Below are positions 47,912 through 56,129 of a stretch of DNA of 64,000 nucleotides, in pieces (the first letter of the stretch is position 1; each line of letters starts with the position of its first letter). Source of the DNA: Pseudomonas migulae (GTDB lineage Bacteria > Pseudomonadota > Gammaproteobacteria > Pseudomonadales > Pseudomonadaceae); assembly GCF_024169315.1 (NCBI RefSeq), contig NZ_JALJWR010000001.1, positions 2,501,501 through 2,565,500 of the forward strand. The letters run 5' to 3'. The position numbers and the translations under genes were made by a program. The notes under the pieces are model-generated. The model was not told the DNA's origin, ran no database searches, and saw only the letters and a list, made by a program, of their open reading frames with translations.

Positions 47912-49363
47912 ATGTCCGTCCGTCGTACCAAAATCGTCGCTACCCTTGGCCCGGCCAGTAACTCGCCGGAAGTTCTCGAACAGCTGATTCTGGCTGGCCT
48001 GGACGTCGCCCGCCTGAACTTCTCCCACGGCACCCCCGACGAGCACAAGGCTCGCGCGAAGCTGGTGCGTGACCTCGCTGCCAAGCACGGCCGCTTCGTT
48101 GCCCTGCTGGGTGACCTGCAAGGCCCGAAAATCCGTATCGCCAAATTCGCCAACAAGAAGATCGAGCTGAAGATCGGTGATCAATTCACCTTCTCCACCA
48201 GCCATCCCCTGACCGAAGGCAACCAGCAAGTGGTCGGCATCGACTACCCGGACCTGGTCAAGGACTGCGGCGTGGGCGACGAGCTGCTGCTCGACGACGG
48301 CCGCGTGGTGATGCGCGTCGATACCGCCACCGCCACCGAACTGAATTGCACCGTGACCATCGGCGGCCCGCTGTCGGACCACAAAGGCATCAACCGTCGC
48401 GGCGGTGGCCTGACTGCTCCGGCCCTGACCGAGAAAGACAAGGCCGACATCAAGCTCGCCGCAGAAATGCAGGTCGACTACCTGGCCGTGTCCTTCCCGC
48501 GTGATGCGGCCGACATGAACTACGCCCGTCAACTGCGCGACGAGGCCGGCGGCACTGCCTGGCTGGTGGCGAAGATCGAACGCGCCGAAGCCGTGGCCGA
48601 CGACGAAACCCTCGATGGCCTGATCCAGGCTTCCGACGCGGTGATGGTTGCCCGTGGCGACCTGGGTGTGGAAATCGGCGACGCCGAGCTGGTGGGCATT
48701 CAGAAGAAGATCATTCTGCACGCACGCCGCCACAACAAGGCGGTGATCGTGGCGACCCAGATGATGGAGTCGATGATCCAGAACCCGATGCCGACCCGCG
48801 CCGAAGTGTCCGACGTGGCCAACGCCGTGCTCGACTACACCGACGCCGTGATGCTGTCCGCCGAATCCGCTGCCGGCCTGTATCCGCTGGAAGCCGTGCA
48901 AGCGATGGCGCGCATCTGCGTCGGCGCTGAAAAGCACCCGACCGGCAAGACCTCCAGCCACCGCATCGGCAAGGAATTCACCCGCTGCGACGAGAGCATT
49001 GCGCTGGCGACCATGTACACCGCCAACCACTTCCCGGGCGTGAAAGCGATCATCGCATTGACCGAAAGCGGCTACACCCCGCTGATCATGTCGCGCATCC
49101 GTTCTTCGGTGCCGATCTATGCGTATTCGCCGCACCGCGAAACCCAGGCGCGCGCAGCGATGTTCCGCGGCGTGTACACCATTCCGTTCGACCCGGCCTC
49201 GCTGGAGCCGCACGAAGTCAGCCAGAAGGCGATCGACGAGCTGGTCAAGCGCGGCGTCGTCGAGAAAGGCGACTGGGTCATCCTGACCAAGGGCGACAGC
49301 TACCACACCACCGGCGGCACCAACGGGATGAAAATCCTGCACGTTGGCGATCCGCAGGTCTGA
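47912..49363 (+). CDS. pykA: Pyruvate kinase, PykA type
   Basis: 483 residues. Signature segments are RRTKIVATLGPASNSPEVLEQLI, ARLNFSHGTPDEH, LGDLQGPKIRIAKF, the active-site strand WLVAKIERAEAVADDETLDGLI with the catalytic Lys, and VMVARGDLGVEIG. It converts phosphoenolpyruvate and ADP to pyruvate and ATP. Length and neighbours (enoyl-CoA hydratase, reductase, SadC, fumarase) match PAO1 pykA rather than pykF. A strong terminator follows. Confidence 0.96.
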   Translation: MSVRRTKIVATLGPASNSPEVLEQLILAGLDVARLNFSHGTPDEHKARAKLVRDLAAKHGRFVALLGDLQGPKIRIAKFANKKIELKIGDQFTFSTSHPLTEGNQQVVGIDYPDLVKDCGVGDELLLDDGRVVMRVDTATATELNCTVTIGGPLSDHKGINRRGGGLTAPALTEKDKADIKLAAEMQVDYLAVSFPRDAADMNYARQLRDEAGGTAWLVAKIERAEAVADDETLDGLIQASDAVMVARGDLGVEIGDAELVGIQKKIILHARRHNKAVIVATQMMESMIQNPMPTRAEVSDVANAVLDYTDAVMLSAESAAGLYPLEAVQAMARICVGAEKHPTGKTSSHRIGKEFTRCDESIALATMYTANHFPGVKAIIALTESGYTPLIMSRIRSSVPIYAYSPHRETQARAAMFRGVYTIPFDPASLEPHEVSQKAIDELVKRGVVEKGDWVILTKGDSYHTTGGTNGMKILHVGDPQV

Positions 49364-49387
49364 TTGATCGGTTGCTGAAAAAAAAAA

Positions 49388-49417
49388 GCCCCGCCATGTG
49401 AATGGCGGGGCTTTTTT
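49388..49417 (+). terminator. Terminator after pykA
   Basis: GCCCCGCCAT, loop GTGA, ATGGCGGGGC and a T-run; the stem can be extended by AAAA/TTTT on the outside. Confidence 0.92.
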
Positions 49418-49524
49418 GGTTTCTTCACGCAATCCCGCGAGCACAGAATCCAAGAAGAGTGAAATACAGACTCCCGCCCATGAATAACCCTATTATCACT
49501 TATAAAAAAGCAAGCACCTGGTAC

Positions 49525-49540
49525 CTGTCAGATATGACAG
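49525..49540. promoter_or_regulatory. Palindrome CTGTCA-GATA-TGACAG upstream of the delta-60 gene
   Basis: Perfect 6-bp arms with a 4-bp centre, 131 bp before the delta-60 start, preceded by ACCTGG at 49516-49521. The reverse complement of this 16-mer occurs inside the longer palindrome at 56015-56044 in front of the RHS gene. The rest of this 308-bp intergenic region is AT-rich and has no gene. Confidence 0.7.
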
Positions 49541-49671
49541 TAGATAAATTACTTTTCGAGGATTAAAACAGTCCCCACCGAGTCAGCTTTCCGGCACACC
49601 CTTGATGATCGCAACCTTACTCGAGGCTCGCGTTCTTCAAGGAAAATCTTTGTGGATAAGGGATAAAAAAC

Positions 49672-50970
49672 ATGTGCCCTGAAAAAACTAACGTCAACAA
49701 TAAACCAGGTTGTCCTGATACGTCCTTTGGCACGAAAGGGAAACTGGTGATTGAGATTCCAGGCTTTCTGGAAGTCGAGGTCAAAGGTCTCTGCCTCGAT
49801 GAAACCAACGACAAAATTTACGTTGCCGCCACCGTAAGAGATGCTTCCGCACTGTTGTATTATGCGCTCATCCGACTAAATCCAGACGGCAGCTTCGATA
49901 CCGAATTTGCTGACACCGGTTTTGTAACCGGTCAGTTTCGAGATGGGGTCGACTCCCGTGGAGCTTCCGTCACATTATTAGAATCTGGAAGACTGTTGCT
50001 CTCCGGCTCAATTGGTCAAGTCAGCTGCCTAGCCTGTTATGACTCGACGGGGCAGCTAAAAAAAGAGTTCGGAACAGGGGGCAAGGTAGTCCTCGACGTA
50101 CTATTTCCCCCCCACTCACCAACCGCCTCGGACGAGGCATCGAATTCAGGTATGGACCGCGGTGCATTCAGCAAGGCACGCCTACTGCCCGATGGAAAAA
50201 TCCTGACCACATCAATACATCGTTTTGATAACGTGCGAGTTGTCGGTTTGCTTATTCGACTCAATAGCGACGGTTCTCTGGATACCAGTTTCAATAAAAC
50301 GGGTTACTTGATCGTCAGTCATCCGTTATACCTCGACACTTACACCACTCTCATGAGTGTCACCGTCCAGCCAGACGGAAAATACCTATGCTTCGGAAGC
50401 GTATGGGACTACGGCGAGCGTAAAGCGCTACTGCTACGCTGTGACGCAAATGGCAACATGGATCCCTCGATAGGACCAGATGGTTTTCGTCTTATCTCCA
50501 CCGAACACCCATCAAGTAGCTCTTTGTCAGGATATAAGTTAGCCGAACAATCCGGTGGCCGAATGCTCATTATTGCCAGGACATATATACCTGATTCTGG
50601 AGTATTGACTAGCCTTACTGAGAACGGGCTTCCTGACTCGCGATTCAATGATGGCAAGCAAGTAATAACTCAGCTTGAAAGTCGCGGCCTTGGCTGGAAT
50701 ACCGGCGCGATTCAAGACGACGGGAATATACTTGTTGCGGGGTATAGAAGATCCGAAACATTGGACTATGACTTAGTATTGGCGCGTTTTCTGGAAACCG
50801 GACAGTTGGACCGTTCCTTCAATGGCAAAGGCTGGGTGGCTAATGGTGAGCCTGGCAAGGCAGACGAAGGCTCTGCACTGGCTCTACAAAAAGACGGCAA
50901 AATTATCGTTGCCGGGCATTCCGGTGCTGCTATCGAGAAATCCGGACTGATACTCAGGTACTTGGGTTAA
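49672..50970 (+). CDS. Delta-60 repeat protein
   Basis: 432 residues. At least six delta-60-type repeats are visible by their DxSFxxxG or PDG-K cores: PDTSFGTKGKLV, DGSFDTEFADTGFV, DGSLDTSFNKTGYL, DSRFNDGKQVI and DRSFNGKGWV. The intervening strands are of the type QPDGKYLC and QKDGKIIVAG. The repeats predict a beta-propeller. No signal peptide or membrane segment is seen. The gene is clearly more AT-rich than pykA and the genes on its other side and uses many T/A-ending codons, so it looks acquired. Function is unknown. Confidence 0.85.
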   Translation: MCPEKTNVNNKPGCPDTSFGTKGKLVIEIPGFLEVEVKGLCLDETNDKIYVAATVRDASALLYYALIRLNPDGSFDTEFADTGFVTGQFRDGVDSRGASVTLLESGRLLLSGSIGQVSCLACYDSTGQLKKEFGTGGKVVLDVLFPPHSPTASDEASNSGMDRGAFSKARLLPDGKILTTSIHRFDNVRVVGLLIRLNSDGSLDTSFNKTGYLIVSHPLYLDTYTTLMSVTVQPDGKYLCFGSVWDYGERKALLLRCDANGNMDPSIGPDGFRLISTEHPSSSSLSGYKLAEQSGGRMLIIARTYIPDSGVLTSLTENGLPDSRFNDGKQVITQLESRGLGWNTGAIQDDGNILVAGYRRSETLDYDLVLARFLETGQLDRSFNGKGWVANGEPGKADEGSALALQKDGKIIVAGHSGAAIEKSGLILRYLG

Positions 50971-50989
50971 AGGGCTCGGGGAAGTATAT

Positions 50990-51017
50990 GCAGGCAAGGA
51001 AGCAACACCTTGCCTGC
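50990..51017. terminator. Hairpin between convergent delta-60 and enoyl-CoA hydratase genes
   Basis: GCAGGCAAGG and CCTTGCCTGC form a 10-bp perfect stem with an 8-nt loop. T-runs are poor on both sides, so termination strength is uncertain. Confidence 0.6.
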
Positions 51018-51040
51018 TTGCTTCGTGACGATGGATGGGT

Positions 51041-51787
51041 TTACCGGTTGATAAACCCCGACAACGCCGCAATCGCTTCCGGCGAGCGCAGCCGCTGGGT
51101 GAACAACGCGCCCTCCTCTTCAATCACCTTGCGCAGCTGCTCGCGATCCGGGGCTTTCATCAATTGCTTGCTGATGCGCACCGCTTCCGGTGGCAGCGAC
51201 TCGAAACGCAGCGCCATCTCCCGCGCCTTGGCCAGCGCCGCTTCGCCACTGCCCAACGCCTCGGTCGCAATGCCCCACTCGGCAGCCTGTTCACCGCTGA
51301 AACCTTCACCGAGCAGCAACAATTCAGCCGCTTTGGCATGCCCGAGCAAACGCGGCAAGAGCAGGCTGGAACCGAACTCCGGGCAGAGCCCGAGATTGAC
51401 GAAGGGCATGCGCAACCGCGCATCACGGCTGATATAGACGAGATCGCAATGCAGCAGCAGCGTCGTGCCAATCCCCACCGCCGCACCGGCCACGGCCGCG
51501 ATCACCGGTTTGCGGCATTCGAGCAGAGTGAGCATGAACTGGAACACCGGGCTGTCGAGGTTGCTCGGAGGCTGTTGCAGGAAGTCGGCAATGTCGTTGC
51601 CGGCGGTAAAGCACTCGGCCGAACCGGTGATCAGCACGGCATTGATTTCGGGGTCGGTGTCCGCCTGTTCCAGCGCTTCGGCCAGATGGCTGTACATGGC
51701 GCGGGTCAGGGCGTTTTTCTTGTCGGGGCGGTTCAATCGTAGCGTCAGCAGGCCGCGTTCGCGTTCAATCTGGATGGCATCGGGCAT
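51041..51787 (-). CDS. Enoyl-CoA hydratase/isomerase family protein
   Basis: 248 residues from the ATG at 51785-51787 (MPDAIQIERERGLLTLRLNRPDKKNALTRAMYSHLAEAL). The crotonase oxyanion-hole segments are FTAGNDIADFLQQP and AVAGAAVGIGTTLLLHCDLVYISRDARLRMPFVNLGLCPEFGSS. Glu in the second segment is a candidate catalytic residue. An upstream extension of 68 codons overlaps the reductase gene and is not real. It is the last of three minus-strand genes after sadC and the reductase. Confidence 0.92.
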   Translation of the reverse strand: MPDAIQIERERGLLTLRLNRPDKKNALTRAMYSHLAEALEQADTDPEINAVLITGSAECFTAGNDIADFLQQPPSNLDSPVFQFMLTLLECRKPVIAAVAGAAVGIGTTLLLHCDLVYISRDARLRMPFVNLGLCPEFGSSLLLPRLLGHAKAAELLLLGEGFSGEQAAEWGIATEALGSGEAALAKAREMALRFESLPPEAVRISKQLMKAPDREQLRKVIEEEGALFTQRLRSPEAIAALSGFINR

Positions 51788-51816
51788 GGAAGGTCTCGCA
51801 TCTGAAAAATCAGCGC

Positions 51817-52752
51817 TCAACCGCGGGGCAGGAAGACGTCGGCCAGCAGTTGATTGCGCGGCAGCCCCGCCAGGTACAGTCGCCGGGCAAAGGCATCGAC
51901 GCTGTCGGGGGATCCGCAGAGTAAGGCCTGGGTTTGTCGCGAAACAAGCCGCAGTTGCGCCAAAGCCGCGGGCAACTCGGTCGGTGTCCACAGCTCGATG
52001 CTGAGGTTCGGACGGCTGGCGGCCATGGCTTGCAGAGGTTTGGCCAGATAATGCTCGTCGGCGTCATGGGCAAGGTGAATGATGCGGATGACACCTTGGT
52101 GATCTTGACGAAGGGCTTCGCGCAAGACGCCGAACAACGGGCCCAATCCGGTACCGGCGGCCATCAGCCACAGCGGTCGGGTGTTCCAGTCCGGGTCGTA
52201 ATGCAAGGCTCCGCCACGCAATTCGCCGAGACGGATCGGGTCGCCAATCTTCAATTGACGCGCTGTATCGCTGAATTCGCCGGGCTGGCGACAATCGAGG
52301 TGAAATTCCAGAAAACGGTCTTCTTCCGGCAGGCTGGCCAGCGAATACGGCCGCGCGACATTGCCCGCCCACAACACGAGATGCTGCCCGGCGCTGTAGC
52401 GCAACGGGCGTTGTGGCGTCAGGCGCAGACGCAAGACGTTGCCGCTCAACCAATCGACGGCGGCGACCTCGGCCGGACGGCCGTCCTGTTGCGGGTCGAA
52501 GGCATGCACCTGCAAATCCTCGATCACCTGGCACTGGCACGCCAGGCGCCAGCCTTGCTGACGCTGTTCTGCACTCAGGGCATCGGGTCGGCTGTCGCTC
52601 GGCAATCCTTGCGTACATTGCACCAGGCAGGCATGACAACTGCCGGCGCGACAGCTGTAAGGAACGGACACACCATTTTGATTCAACGCATCAAGCAGGT
52701 TGCTGCCCGGTGCCACCGACCATTGACGATTGCCGACCCGCAACTCAGGCAT
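51817..52752 (-). CDS. 2Fe-2S ferredoxin-FAD/NAD(P) oxidoreductase
   Basis: 311 residues from the ATG at 52750-52752 (MPELRVGNRQWSVAPGSNLLDAL). The N-terminal plant-type ferredoxin domain has the cluster CRAGSCHAC plus the distal Cys in LACQCQV. An FNR-like flavin domain follows (RPYSLASLPEEDRFLEFHL), then the NAD(P)-binding domain (WLMAAGTGLGPLFGVLREAL). It resembles CDP-6-deoxy-delta-3,4-glucoseen reductase and oxygenase reductases. The electron acceptor is unknown. It overlaps the end of the cyclase gene by 8 nt. Confidence 0.9.
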   Translation of the reverse strand: MPELRVGNRQWSVAPGSNLLDALNQNGVSVPYSCRAGSCHACLVQCTQGLPSDSRPDALSAEQRQQGWRLACQCQVIEDLQVHAFDPQQDGRPAEVAAVDWLSGNVLRLRLTPQRPLRYSAGQHLVLWAGNVARPYSLASLPEEDRFLEFHLDCRQPGEFSDTARQLKIGDPIRLGELRGGALHYDPDWNTRPLWLMAAGTGLGPLFGVLREALRQDHQGVIRIIHLAHDADEHYLAKPLQAMAASRPNLSIELWTPTELPAALAQLRLVSRQTQALLCGSPDSVDAFARRLYLAGLPRNQLLADVFLPRG

Positions 52753-53863
52753 CGACGTTCTCCCACGCCGCCGCGCAACGATTGCGGCCGTCGCGTTTGG
52801 CGCGATAGAGCGCCTGATCGGCCCGTTGCAAGGCATCGTCGAGATCGTCACCCAATTCCAGCAGGGTCATGCCCGCCGACAGGCTGAGGTTGCCCACTTT
52901 CACGCCGATCAACTCGACGTCGGTGAAGGCAATGCGCAACCGCTCGCAACAGGAGGTCAGGCGTTCAGGGCTGCAATCGGGCAGCAGCACCACGAACTCT
53001 TCGCCGCCATAACGGGCCAGCACGTCCCCCTCACGCAAACAGGCGCTGGCCACACCGGCGAACGCTTGCAGCACTTGATCGCCGGCAGCGTGGCCGTGCA
53101 CATCGTTGATGCGTTTGAAATGATCGAGGTCGATCAGCGCCAGGCCATGCACGACACCGAGTTCCATGGCGTTGAGTTCGCGGGAGGCCAGGCGCAAGAA
53201 ATGTCGACGGTTGAACAGCCCGGTCAATTCGTCGGTGGCGACCAGGTCTTCGAGCTGGCGCATCATTCCGCGCAGGGTGTCCTGATGCGCCTGCAAGGCG
53301 AAGCGGCGCTGCCGCATCCGCAAGCGGGAGGCCTGGACGTATCGGGCGTAAAGCTCCAGCCAGACCAGCACGATAAACAGCACGCACACCTGCAACGCGG
53401 CCAGCGCCGGGTCGGCCAGCTGGAAGTGGTAGCCCTCCCACAGCGTGATCGCGCTGAAACTGAAAAACACCAGCAACGCGCACCGCACAAAGGCACGACG
53501 CGACAGATGAAACAGGCCGAACAGCAGAATCAGCACGTAGAACACCAGAAACGCGCCGCGTGCCTCATCCAGGTTGGCAATCAGCCAGGTTTGCCAACCC
53601 AGCCCCAGCAACACTTGCGCTTCGGTCAGGCTGGGGTCGGAAAATCGCAGATTCCAGCCGCTGTAAAACACCGCGAACAACGTCGCCTGGCTGATGACCA
53701 CCAGCGCACTGCCGACGGCCACGTTAGCCAGGGATTCATCGTAATGGCCGGTGAAAAACGCCAGCCACAGCAGCAACAGGGCCAGGGCGTAGGTGCCGGC
53801 TGCGAGGGCAAAACGTTTGAGCAAAAGGCGCTGGATGGCGTTATGGGTCAATCGTTGACTCAC
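52745..53863 (-). CDS. sadC: Membrane diguanylate cyclase, SadC-like
   Basis: 372 residues. Six or so hydrophobic segments span about residues 18-175 (YALALLLLWLAFFTG, VVISQATLFAVFYSGW, AFLVFYVLILLFGLF, VCVLFIVLVWLELYA). The GGDEF domain starts around 205 with ATDELTGLFNRRHF. The active site is RYGGEEF, and an RxxD inhibitory site (REGD) lies five residues before it, so product feedback is expected. The gene occupies the position of P. aeruginosa sadC (between fumarase and a ferredoxin reductase), which is why I use the name, though PAO1 SadC is longer as I recall. Confidence 0.82.
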   Translation of the reverse strand: MSQRLTHNAIQRLLLKRFALAAGTYALALLLLWLAFFTGHYDESLANVAVGSALVVISQATLFAVFYSGWNLRFSDPSLTEAQVLLGLGWQTWLIANLDEARGAFLVFYVLILLFGLFHLSRRAFVRCALLVFFSFSAITLWEGYHFQLADPALAALQVCVLFIVLVWLELYARYVQASRLRMRQRRFALQAHQDTLRGMMRQLEDLVATDELTGLFNRRHFLRLASRELNAMELGVVHGLALIDLDHFKRINDVHGHAAGDQVLQAFAGVASACLREGDVLARYGGEEFVVLLPDCSPERLTSCCERLRIAFTDVELIGVKVGNLSLSAGMTLLELGDDLDDALQRADQALYRAKRDGRNRCAAAWENVDA

Positions 53864-54002
53864 CGTGCGAAAGGAGGCTGACCGAGTGTCCTACTCTACA
53901 GACCGAATGCCACTTTAGTGGCGTGTCTGACAAATGACCATTCAATTTTCAACGCGTAAAAATGGCGTCAATGCGATGACCCCGATGAACCGATTTCCTG
54001 TG

Positions 54003-54206
54003 ATGAGGGGATTTATCTGTGATGAAGAGATTTCTCTGTCACAGGGGATTTATCTGTGGCGAGGGGATTTATCCCCGTTGGGTGGCGAAGCCGCCCCGAA
54101 ACTTGCACCTCGGTGCGGCAGGTACACCGCGTGAGTCGGATCAGGCGACTGCTACGCAGTCGAACGGGGATAAATCCCCTCGCCACAGATAAATCCCCTC
54201 GCCACA
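54003..54206. repeat. Palindromic repeat of the GAGGGGATTTAT family
   Basis: The left side has four degenerate direct copies of GAGGGGATTTATCTGTG (54005-54076). The right side has two copies of the reverse complement (GATAAATCCCCTCGCCACA, 54169-54206). The inner part has further inverted segments, and the whole can fold into one large stem. It lies in the 513-bp space between divergent sadC and fumA; the remaining intergenic sequence shows no gene. It is unrelated to the GTGGGAGCGGGC repeats. Confidence 0.85.
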
Positions 54207-54376
54207 AGATTGACTGCCGGCGCGTGTGCCCGCCTGCGAGGCGCGTTATACTGCCGCGCCTTTTTAGCGTCGCGCCAGCATGCCCGGCGTGCCTTGAAAG
54301 GTGCTTGCAACCGACCGATGCACCCAAGCTGCAAGCACCTTATTGAATGTTCCCGTCTTTTAGAGGAGCGCGACTC

Positions 54377-55900
54377 ATGACCGTGATCAAGCAAGACGAC
54401 CTGATTCAGAGCGTTGCCGACGCCCTGCAGTTCATTTCCTATTACCACCCCGTTGACTTCATCCAGGCGATGCACGAGGCCTACCTGCGCGAAGAATCGC
54501 CGGCAGCCCGCGATTCGATGGCGCAGATCCTGATCAACTCGCGCATGTGCGCCACCGGCCACCGCCCGATCTGCCAGGACACCGGCATCGTCACCGTGTT
54601 CGTTCGCGTGGGCATGGACGTACGTTGGGATGGCGCCACCATGGGCCTGGACGACATGATCAACGAAGGCGTGCGCCGGGCTTACAACCTGCCGGAAAAC
54701 GTCCTGCGTGCCTCGATCCTCGCCGACCCGGCGGGCGCTCGTAAAAACACCAAGGACAACACCCCGGCCGTTATCCACTACTCCATCGTTCCGGGTAACA
54801 CCGTGGAAGTGGAGGTGGCAGCCAAGGGCGGCGGTTCCGAGAACAAGTCGAAGATGGCCATGCTCAACCCGTCCGACTCGATCGTCGACTGGGTGCTGAA
54901 GACCGTTCCGACCATGGGCGCCGGCTGGTGCCCACCGGGCATGCTCGGCATCGGCATAGGCGGCACCGCCGAGAAAGCCGCGGTCATGGCCAAGGAAGTG
55001 TTGATGGAATCCATCGACATCCACGAGCTGAAAAAGCGCGGCCCGTCCAACCGTATCGAAGAGATGCGCCTGGAGCTGTTCGAGAAGGTCAACCAGCTGG
55101 GCATCGGTGCCCAGGGCCTCGGTGGCCTGACCACCGTGCTCGACGTGAAGATCATGGATTACCCGACCCACGCCGCTTCGTTGCCGGTGTGCATGATCCC
55201 GAACTGCGCCGCCACCCGTCACGCCCACTTCGTGCTCGACGGTTCCGGCCCGGCCTCGCTGGAAGCGCCACCGCTGGACGCCTACCCGGAAATCGTCTGG
55301 GAAGCCGGTCCGTCGGCCCGTCGCGTCAACCTCGACACCCTGACCCCGGAAGACGTGCAGAGCTGGAAGCCGGGCGAAACCGTCCTGCTCAACGGCAAGA
55401 TGCTCACCGGTCGCGACGCCGCGCACAAGCGCATGGTCGAGATGCTGAACAAGGGTGAAACCCTGCCGGTCGACCTGAAAGGTCGCTTCATCTATTACGT
55501 CGGCCCGGTTGATCCGGTACGCGAAGAAGTGGTTGGCCCTGCCGGTCCGACCACTGCCACGCGGATGGACAAGTTCACCCGTCAGATCCTTGAGCAAACC
55601 GGCCTGCTGGGCATGATCGGCAAATCCGAACGCGGCCCGACCGCGATCGACGCGATCAAGGACCACAAGGCCGTCTACCTGATGGCAGTGGGCGGCGCGG
55701 CTTACCTGGTGGCGCAAGCGATCAAGAAATCCCGCGTGGTGGCGTTTGCCGAACTGGGCATGGAAGCGATCTACGAGTTCGACGTGAAAGACATGCCAGT
55801 GACTGTTGCGGTTGACAGTAAGGGTGAGTCGGTACACATCACCGGTCCTGCCATCTGGCAGAAAAAGATCAGTGAAAGCCTGGCGGTGGAAGTGCAGTAA
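54377..55900 (+). CDS. Class I fumarate hydratase
   Basis: 507 residues from the ATG at 54377, with GAGGAG 8 nt upstream. It is an iron-sulfur class I fumarase: MCATGHRPICQDTGIVTVF carries an early cluster cysteine, and GAGWCPPGMLGIGIGG and SLPVCMIPNCAATRHAHF carry others. The C-terminal beta domain has GRDAAHKRM and TTATRMDKFTRQILEQTGLLGMIGKSERG. It interconverts fumarate and malate in the TCA cycle. A terminator follows. Confidence 0.95.
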   Translation: MTVIKQDDLIQSVADALQFISYYHPVDFIQAMHEAYLREESPAARDSMAQILINSRMCATGHRPICQDTGIVTVFVRVGMDVRWDGATMGLDDMINEGVRRAYNLPENVLRASILADPAGARKNTKDNTPAVIHYSIVPGNTVEVEVAAKGGGSENKSKMAMLNPSDSIVDWVLKTVPTMGAGWCPPGMLGIGIGGTAEKAAVMAKEVLMESIDIHELKKRGPSNRIEEMRLELFEKVNQLGIGAQGLGGLTTVLDVKIMDYPTHAASLPVCMIPNCAATRHAHFVLDGSGPASLEAPPLDAYPEIVWEAGPSARRVNLDTLTPEDVQSWKPGETVLLNGKMLTGRDAAHKRMVEMLNKGETLPVDLKGRFIYYVGPVDPVREEVVGPAGPTTATRMDKFTRQILEQTGLLGMIGKSERGPTAIDAIKDHKAVYLMAVGGAAYLVAQAIKKSRVVAFAELGMEAIYEFDVKDMPVTVAVDSKGESVHITGPAIWQKKISESLAVEVQ

Positions 55901-55922
55901 GCGCGACGTGCCAGAGTGAGAG

Positions 55923-55957
55923 ACCGGTCTGTTGGCAACAACAGGCCGGTTTTTTTT
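55923..55957 (+). terminator. Terminator after fumA
   Basis: ACCGGTCTGTTG, loop GCAA, CAACAGGCCGGT (one G-U wobble) and eight T residues. Confidence 0.9.
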
Positions 55958-56014
55958 GCTTGATAAAAAGTAATCAACAGATTGGAAAATCTATTTACTC
56001 GTTCTAAAACCTGG

Positions 56015-56044
56015 CTGTGACCTGTCATATCTGACAGGTCACAG
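56015..56044. promoter_or_regulatory. Long palindrome upstream of the RHS gene
   Basis: Perfect 13-bp arms, CTGTGACCTGTCA and TGACAGGTCACAG, around a TATC centre; ACCTGG precedes it at 56009-56014. The inner 16 bp, CTGTCATATCTGACAG, are the exact reverse complement of the site at 49525-49540. It ends 85 bp before the likely RHS start. It could be a transcription-factor operator or an mRNA hairpin. Confidence 0.75.
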
Positions 56045-56129
56045 CTGTTGCCTCACCTGATAAGTTGAACCTGTTCGCCGCTTTATCTCACCAGTGATAC
56101 GTTGTCGGTACGTCGAAGGGGAAAATTCG

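Noticed and set aside
47885..49453. 522-codon frame opposite pykA
   Set aside because: It crosses the pykA terminator and has no recognisable domain.
54152..55837. 561-codon frame opposite fumA
   Set aside because: Shadow of fumA that begins inside a palindromic repeat.
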